DNA of 24,504 nt. Origin: Chara braunii (Eukaryota > Streptophyta > Charophyceae > Charales > Characeae). How positions within the stretch are numbered: position 1 is the first letter of the stretch; every line of letters begins with the position of its first letter. Shown piece by piece: positions 19,191 through 24,504 of the stretch. The position numbers were made by a program, and so were the translations under genes. The stretch lies in contig BFEA01000810.1 in the NCBI GenBank assembly GCA_003427395.1, forward strand, positions 111,040 through 135,543. Reading direction: 5' to 3'. The notes under the pieces were generated by a model. The model saw only the letters and a program-made list of their open reading frames with translations, did not search any database and had not been told where the DNA came from.

Positions 19191-19721
19191 CAGGAGAAGC
19201 GCCAACATGCTGCCTCCTTGCGCTGTCGTCCACAACTCCTGCGCACAGCCGGCGTATAGCCGGTGTCGCGCCAGCCTGAACCCAATGTCTAGTCAACGTC
19301 GAGCCAGCGTCAAAACAGCATAGCAAGACTGCATGCTTGACTCACTCGAGGCCAGCCTTAAGTAACAATTGTCGAGGCTGTCTGGCCTCGGTTGCTCTTC
19401 CCTCAGTCATCCAGATTGACTCACATCTGAAGGGCCGGATTGTACAGTTGCAGACTTCTCCCTTGGACCTGATGCTGTCTGGGTACCTGCATACAAACAA
19501 GTGTGTGTGCTTGAACAGCGGCCTGGGCTAGTTACCTTTGGACTTGGACTGTTGGGTGGACCGACAGTTGACTCAAGTCAACTGTCAGACGCCAGGCCCT
19601 GAATTCGTGTGGGGTCTTTTTCCCTTGTTTCGGCCTGGGCTGTGGGCGGCCAAGTAGGGTCTCAAATAACCCTCAGCTTCCAGGAGACATATGGCATGGG
19701 TTATTACAACTCCATAATTTG
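19191..19721. other. Gene-poor stretch
   Basis: No supported gene. The sequence contains GAGGCCAGCC, GCCTCGG and related GGCC-rich motifs in both orientations, similar in style to 10600-11170. The 64-codon open frame at 19337-19531 shows no family features. Confidence 0.4.
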
Positions 19722-19780
19722 AAACAAAAAATATAGGGTTGTAGGTATTTTCAAACCCTACAACCCCATATTTTTTGTTT
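19722..19780. repeat. Hairpin with 24-nt arms and 11-nt loop
   Basis: Arms 19722-19745 and 19757-19780 pair at 23 of 24 positions; the only mismatch is A19735 against C19767. The loop (19746-19756) contains TTTTCAA. The loop size and the GGGTTGTAGG core relate it to the hairpins at 9668-9700 and 15119-15151. Confidence 0.85.
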
Positions 19781-20437
19781 TTTTTTTGGTTCATTAATTT
19801 TTTTTCTTAATATGTGAAATTCTCGGCCGCCCTCAACCGCAGGGGCCATGGCCTGTGGTCGGGAGCCCAACCACAGTCCGAGTTTGACCCCGCAACACCC
19901 AATGGACGGGGGAGAGAAAAAGAAGAAGAAGAAGAAGAAGAAGAAGAAGAAAAAGAAGAGAAGAAGACAGCAAGGAAGATGCCCTTGTTCAGGAGGTCAT
20001 AAAAAGTGCAACCACGGTGGGCTCCGTCCACTGTTCGGCACATCCGAGAAGGATGCTGCCGTTGTCACCGCTCTTTCCACCGAAGAGCAGCGGGGTAACG
20101 GTCCGTTGCTTCGGCATATGCGCTTCGACACCGCAGCGTTTATAGTTGCTGACATCAACCATCCGAGTTAGTTAGTAAAGATCATCGTCGGCTTTCACTC
20201 CGAAAAATTCTGGAAGGTCGTATTCCTTTTCCATGCGGGACTACAGGCCCAGGGGTCATTTCTCGGCCTCAAAGGGTGCAACGGGACTCCGGGTATTCCT
20301 ATCCCGTCTTCCGGATAATCACCGAGACCGACCAATATTTTTTGTGCGTGTGTGTGATTTTATTAGTGTTGCAGACCATAAATCCATCTATGTAAAGAAG
20401 TTGTACAAATATATCATTATTGGAAACTATTGTATAC

Positions 20438-20440
<3 letters not shown>
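19781..20440. other. Gene-poor stretch with GAA array
   Basis: A GAA/AAG array lies at about 19918-19970. The open frames across it are Glu or Lys runs on one strand and Ser runs on the other, so I call none. Nothing else is recognisable. Confidence 0.5.

Positions 20441-20484
<44 letters not shown>
20441..20484. repeat. TG microsatellite
   Basis: A pure TG run of 44 nt, followed by an impure continuation. It lies just outside the end of the inverted-duplication homology. Confidence 0.95.
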
Positions 20485-20488
<4 letters not shown>

Positions 20489-20499
20489 TGTATGTAATT

Positions 20500-20690
20500 T
20501 TATCAGAAATTCAGCCCTACAGTGGTACTACCTGCGTACAAAGACTCTGAGACAAAGGCCGACAGAAAAAGACAGTCACAGACTGTGAGAAAGACTGACA
20601 GGGACTTAATATACAGATGGAACAGACGAGCCGAGATTACATATCACCTCGAATCCCATGCATGAGTTCACTGAATCGCTCTTAGACTTT
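20500..20690 (-). repeat. Inverted-duplication segment (matches 9175-9345)
   Basis: The reverse complement matches the 3' flank of GBSS copy A. Shared blocks include AATTCAGCCCT, GTACAAAGACTCT, GGCCGACAGAAAAAGA, ATACAGATGGAACAGAC and CACCTCGAAT, with substitutions and small indels between them. It is the distal end of the inverted arm in this window. Confidence 0.8.
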
Positions 20691-20752
20691 AGTTACCCAT
20701 TTTGTTGTGCCCTTCGAAGACAGGATTTCGCTCCTCAAGTCGTTTTGGAAAT

Positions 20753-21289
20753 ATGGATCACAGACTGACAGACATACAAACATGGACACCGTATAGAAAG
20801 AAGGTGAAGGAGAGGTTACACAACTGTAGACAGAGACAAAGGGCCTCGCTATACACTCACCACATGCAGAAAAGACAGATTATGGCACTGCATCTTTCCA
20901 TGTTGTGGGGGAAGATGCATTCTCATTTTGCCTTTCTTGGTGAGTGGTGGGGTGAGGAACCAATAGAGACGAATAGGGACTCCAAGATCGACGAACAGAG
21001 GGACAAGAGGTGGACAGAACGACCAGCAGACAACCAGAGATGCTCAATGGGTAGGAATGGGGGAAGCAATGAGGGAAACAAGCCCCATGATGATTCTTAT
21101 TTCAACTTCTCCTGGAAAGACATCAGTGAATCCACAACTGATGGAGAGAGGTACTTGGATGTGAATTCTACTTACTTTCTCTCTTCAATTTGGAAAACTT
21201 ACTTGGACCTTTTGGGGCCTTTGGGCTACTATTTTCCTGACGTCCTCCTTGTCAACATGGTGTGCCTTTTTACATACGCATCTCTCTAG
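20753..21289 (+). CDS. Unrecognised open frame, 178 codons
   Basis: The first ATG of a longer frame that is open from a TTG at 20702. The N-terminal third is basic (YRKKVKERLHNCRQRQR), the middle is charged and hydrophilic, and the C-terminus has a hydrophobic segment (LGPLGYYFPDVLLVNMVCLF) that could be a single membrane-spanning helix. I recognise no domain. It lies in the insertion specific to the inverted arm. It could equally be a chance open frame. Confidence 0.2.
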   Translation: MDHRLTDIQTWTPYRKKVKERLHNCRQRQRASLYTHHMQKRQIMALHLSMLWGKMHSHFAFLGEWWGEEPIETNRDSKIDEQRDKRWTERPADNQRCSMGRNGGSNEGNKPHDDSYFNFSWKDISESTTDGERYLDVNSTYFLSSIWKTYLDLLGPLGYYFPDVLLVNMVCLFTYASL

Positions 21290-21411
21290 TTTATAATTGC
21301 TTTCCTAACGTAATCCGACCGAAACTAGAGAAGAGCAGGAGGACCACTCAATGCCAGTCAGAAGAATGAAGTAATGCACCCCTGCCCTGCTCTTCGTTTC
21401 CTCTTTTAATC

Positions 21412-21529
21412 CTACCTTCTTCGACCGAATACAACGTACGGTCATTATGGCTGTATCTAGAGTCTAGACAGAAAGATGCCTCAAATACAGCTATAATGAC
21501 CGTACGTTGTATTCGGGGGAGGAAGGTAG
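21412..21529. repeat. Long hairpin, 45-nt arms and 28-nt loop
   Basis: The arms are 21412-21456 and 21485-21529. By hand, 43 of 45 positions pair, two of them G-U (21420/21521 and 21449/21492). The mismatches are 21423/21518 and 21424/21517. The inner 32 pairs are continuous. The loop is 21457-21484. The size, pairing and loop resemble a plant pre-miRNA or a small-RNA-producing inverted repeat; a MITE relic is also possible. Confidence 0.85.
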
Positions 21530-21817
21530 ATGCAAGCATACCACTTCGCTGGCTCTCTAACCTGTGGCGTGGGCGTTGGGCTACCCTGTCCCTGAAATCT
21601 ATTCACCATGATCAAACCTTTCCTGACTTGACCTGTCTTTATGGACGAAATTCAATGGAGAGTATACTGGGATTCACTTTGCGAGCTTCACAGTAGGCCT
21701 CGAAAGTCATGCACAAAATTAATGGAGCGTACTACCCCCATGGACTGTGTTTGGAAATTGGAATATACTGCAGTAAAAAAGAAAGAGGTTACAAACCACA
21801 GAATGAGTAACCCGTCA

Positions 21818-22011
<194 letters not shown>

Positions 22012-22399
22012 CTTCTGTGCTTTTTGCAGACCTTGTTTTTTTCAAAATGACTCAGAGCAATGGAGCCACTGGTTCGCAACTGCTCTCCTATGTCACACTT
22101 CTTCAAACTCCTCGTCATGAATAAGGTGCATTAACACGTACGGCTCTTGGCCCCTTGGGCAATCCATCCTGAACGTCAAACGTGCAATCATATCATATCT
22201 CTACCACCAAACCTCATAATCATCCCCTCGTCAGGCACAGGGCATACCCAAAACACACCCCAACCAAGACGTACACACCAACTGCCCACATCATTAAACG
22301 TTGTTGAACTTTAGGATCGGAAATCATATCCCTACGACCAAACCTCCTCCCCACCACAACCACAGGGCATACCCGAGACACACCACAACCACGAGTTCT

Positions 22400-22772
22400 A
22401 CCACAAAACCCAAGAGGGGAACTGTCCACAGTGAGCTTCGCTGAGCATTTGAATCGGAAATATCGTATACATGAAATCTATGGAGTACATTAACAAAATT
22501 CAAAGGGATAACAATACAAAATGAACCTAGTCACTTCCTTCCGTTTCCAACAACATTCTTAAAGCGATACCAAAAGGAGGACAAGTCTGACTCAATCAAC
22601 CAGCGTGACGGATGTCATGAATAATGCCCCATAAACCCAATTCCTTGAGCACAGTACTCTACAATCGAGACCTCGTACGATTTGCTTTGATGTTCATTCA
22701 CACAATTGCGATGGAAATTCATGAAATTGTCAATGATCCGGAATAACTTGTGTACCTCTCGCCACTCTGTCA
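22400..22772 (-). repeat. Inverted-duplication segment (matches 8615-9075)
   Basis: The reverse complement matches the flank downstream of GBSS copy A, including CACAAAACCCAAGAG, AACTGTCCACAGTGAGC, GGAGTACATTAACAAAATTC and AACCTAGTCACTTCC. One of the two ~80-bp units present at 8763-8912 appears to be missing. The segment joins the GBSS 3' UTR directly at 22771, skipping the 840 bp found at 7776-8614. Confidence 0.85.
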
Positions 22773-22897
22773 GTCCTTGGCCCCCTTCAACCTGGAAACA
22801 CTACCTCTAGCATCCAGGCAGGTCCTTCTCCCCCCCTTTGGCCAGTCCTTGGCCCCCTTCAACCTGGAAACACTACCTCTAGCATCCAGGCAGGTCC
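22771..22897 (-). repeat. 72-bp tandem duplication in the 3' flank of GBSS copy B
   Basis: CAGTCCTTGGCCCCCTTCAA begins at 22771 and again at 22843, a period of 72 bp. The duplicated block includes CACTACCTCTAGCATCCAGG. The equivalent region after GBSS copy A (about 7727-7790) has one unit. It lies directly at the junction with the 8615-9075 homologue. Confidence 0.9.
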
Positions 22898-22998
22898 CCC
22901 ACACTCTTGTGGTGCAACTGTGAAGGACCTGGTTGCCTTCCACTCGCACGCACAAGAAGCTAGGGAATTCCTCCACAGTCTAAGCTTGGCCGGACTCA

Positions 22999-24504
22999 TC
23001 AGGGCGTGGCAACGTTCTCCAATGCCTTAGGGGCGATCTCCTCTCCGTCCAGTCCCGGGTGGGCACCAACGACTTGCAAGCTGAGCAACGCTTCCTCCCA
23101 TCGCCTGGCAGGTTCCTTCCAGGACAGATCTTGGGCCATGTCTGCCAGGATCATGGACTCGAACTCGGGTGTGCCATACACCTCGGTCGCTCTGCGCACG
23201 GCGTCCACCACCTTCCCCACATCTGTCGGATCGACGCGGTCGCAACGGACATCGAACGAAGAGTCCCCCATGAGAAATCCGGTCACCCCTTCGGTCACCG
23301 TATCAACGAGTCCTCCCGTGGCAGAAGCGATTGGTACCGTGCCATACCGCATGGCATGTAGCTGAATGAGGCCGCAAGGCTCGAACCGGCTGGGAATGAC
23401 CATGAAGTCCGCCCCAGCCGTGAGCAGATGCGCCAGAGGGGCATTGAACTTGCACACGGCACGGAACCTCTCCGGGTACCGCTTTTCCAAGGCCTTCAAC
23501 TCCGACTCAAACCTCTTCTTCCCTGTTCCCAGCACGACCATCTGCAGCTCGTTCTCCCCCTGCATCAGCTTGGGAAGAGCTGCGCACAGCACATCTGAGC
23601 CCTTCTGTTCCTCTAGTCTGCCGATGAAGGCGAGCAGCGGCACGTCGGGACGAACAGGTAGCCCCACCTCACCCTGGAGAAGCTCCTTCAGTCCAGGCTT
23701 GACTTCCAGAACGTTGGAAACGTCGTAATTGACTTCAAGGTACCTGTCGGACGCGGGGTCCCACTCTTGCACGTCCATCCCGTTCACGATCCCGAGAATA
23801 CCCCTCCTCTCCACCACGTAATTGAGCTCCATGCCCTTGTCTTCCCCAGAAACCAACTCCTTCGCATAGTTAGGGCTTACGGTGAGCAGCATATCCGCCT
23901 CCTCGAAGCCTGCCTTCATCCAGTTGATCTTGGGTCCAACGACAGGCTTCTTGTATCCGTCAAGAAAGCTGAAGGAAGGCCTCAGCTCCTCCCCGAGGTT
24001 GAGGAGGTCGAAGTCCGCCGCAGCAAAACGGCCCTGATAAAGAACGTTGTGCACGCAGAAGGCAACCTTGGCGTTCAGGAACTCCCCGCGCGGTCTGTAC
24101 TTGCTCTTGAGGTAGCAAGGAACAAGCGCGCTGTGCCAGTCATTCGCCACAAAGATCACATCCTCGCCATAGGGACCCTGGAAGCGAGGGTTGCTGNNGT
24201 CGTTGAAGGTGAGNACTCGTACAGCCTCAATGGCCGCCTGATTGAACAGACTGAAGCGCAGCTGATTGTCGGGGTAATCTTTGCCAGTTGTCTCTCCGTA
24301 GATCTTGCTGCCCGTTTTGCCCCATACCTTGGCGAGGAAGAGAGGATGGTCCACGAAAACNCGGTCGACNCCACGTTTNCGGCAGTGGAAGAACCGCACG
24401 GTCTCNGTCCTCCCACCCACCACAACGTCCGCCGTGACATCGGTGTCCCAAGCGTCCCTGTACTGATCATAGCGAGGAGCCACCGTCATCACCCGATGGC
24501 CACG
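22999..24504 (-). CDS. GBSS1: Granule-bound starch synthase, copy B, cut by window edge
   Basis: A GT5 ADP-glucose starch synthase, the inverted copy of the gene at 5665. The 5' end lies beyond the window; the frame covers residues 152-652 in copy A numbering, starting [14 protein letters not shown], with no intron, indel or stop. The transit peptide and KTGGL motif are off-window. [18 protein letters not shown] and TGGL are intact, as is the terminal [13 protein letters not shown]. Copy A to copy B changes are S351F, T482R, Q492K, M503K, V544A, A581G, E585D, Q619R, H628Q and V636L. Lys503 matches the usual GBSS motif KFNAPLAH, so copy B is the more conventional at that site. Ns lie at 24197-24198, 24214, 24361, 24370, 24379 and 24406. 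Probably functional; expression unknown. Confidence 0.93.
   Translation of the reverse strand, partial: RGHRVMTVAPRYDQYRDAWDTDVTADVVVGGRXETVRFFHCXKRXVDXVFVDHPLFLAKVWGKTGSKIYGETTGKDYPDNQLRFSLFNQAAIEAVRXLTFNDXSNPRFQGPYGEDVIFVANDWHSALVPCYLKSKYRPRGEFLNAKVAFCVHNVLYQGRFAAADFDLLNLGEELRPSFSFLDGYKKPVVGPKINWMKAGFEEADMLLTVSPNYAKELVSGEDKGMELNYVVERRGILGIVNGMDVQEWDPASDRYLEVNYDVSNVLEVKPGLKELLQGEVGLPVRPDVPLLAFIGRLEEQKGSDVLCAALPKLMQGENELQMVVLGTGKKRFESELKALEKRYPERFRAVCKFNAPLAHLLTAGADFMVIPSRFEPCGLIQLHAMRYGTVPIASATGGLVDTVTEGVTGFLMGDSSFDVRCDRVDPTDVGKVVDAVRRATEVYGTPEFESMILADMAQDLSWKEPARRWEEALLSLQVVGAHPGLDGEEIAPKALENVATP

Noticed and set aside
19814-20171. Open frames with Glu or Lys runs
   Set aside because: Products of the GAA array; no flanking protein features.
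24490-24492. GTG as the start of GBSS copy B
   Set aside because: The frame continues to the window edge with the same residues as copy A, so the start lies outside.

Overview
The window looks like a nuclear scaffold from a green-lineage eukaryote. I infer a charophyte alga, with Chara braunii as the best guess; no species-specific marker was checked. The evidence is a plastid-type granule-bound starch synthase (GBSS) with a plant-like C-terminus, a degenerate Ty3/gypsy-like gag, a plant-style initiator-tRNA-Met primer binding site, abundant dinucleotide repeats, and low coding density. Nothing suggests a bacterium, organelle or virus of concern.

Layout. 1-4.2 kb: microsatellites, clusters of short inverted motifs, a degenerate TE-like coding stretch on the minus strand (767-1750) and a 33-bp minisatellite (3464-3651). 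4.2-5.66 kb: a compound CT array, then the presumed promoter and 5' leader of the first GBSS gene. 5665-7623 (+): an uninterrupted 652-codon GBSS gene. 7.6-10.5 kb: its 3' flank, built from nested tandem repeats and ending in AT-rich repeat DNA with long hairpins. 10.5-13.9 kb: repeat-rich DNA with a 100-N gap (12231-12330). 13921-13958: a sequence matching the Nextera mate-pair junction adapter. 13959-15919: a near-identical direct copy of 8510-10474, ending at a single N. 16.2-19.2 kb: a broken LTR retrotransposon on the minus strand (gag remnant, leader, PBS, LTR start) plus a GCCACATCAGC-rich array. 19.7-22.4 kb: hairpins, TG arrays and an insertion. 22.4-24.5 kb (-): a second GBSS copy with its 3' flank, running off the right edge.

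The two GBSS genes are convergent arms of a large inverted duplication: 6118-7775 matches 24504-22771, 8615-9075 matches 22772-22400, and 9175-9345 matches 20690-20500. The arms differ by indels. The enzyme they encode would extend amylose chains on starch granules in the plastid. The other sequences are mobile or repetitive DNA with no evident role in starch synthesis.

Two cautions. The direct repeat at 13.96-15.92 kb is bounded by an adapter-like sequence and an N, so it may be an assembly insertion. The single Ns in both GBSS copies fall at matching, mostly synonymous sites, which suggests unresolved reads from several copies or alleles. The most interesting candidate biology is the intronless GBSS pair, three classes of long hairpin, and a recurring architecture of short self-complementary motif clusters.
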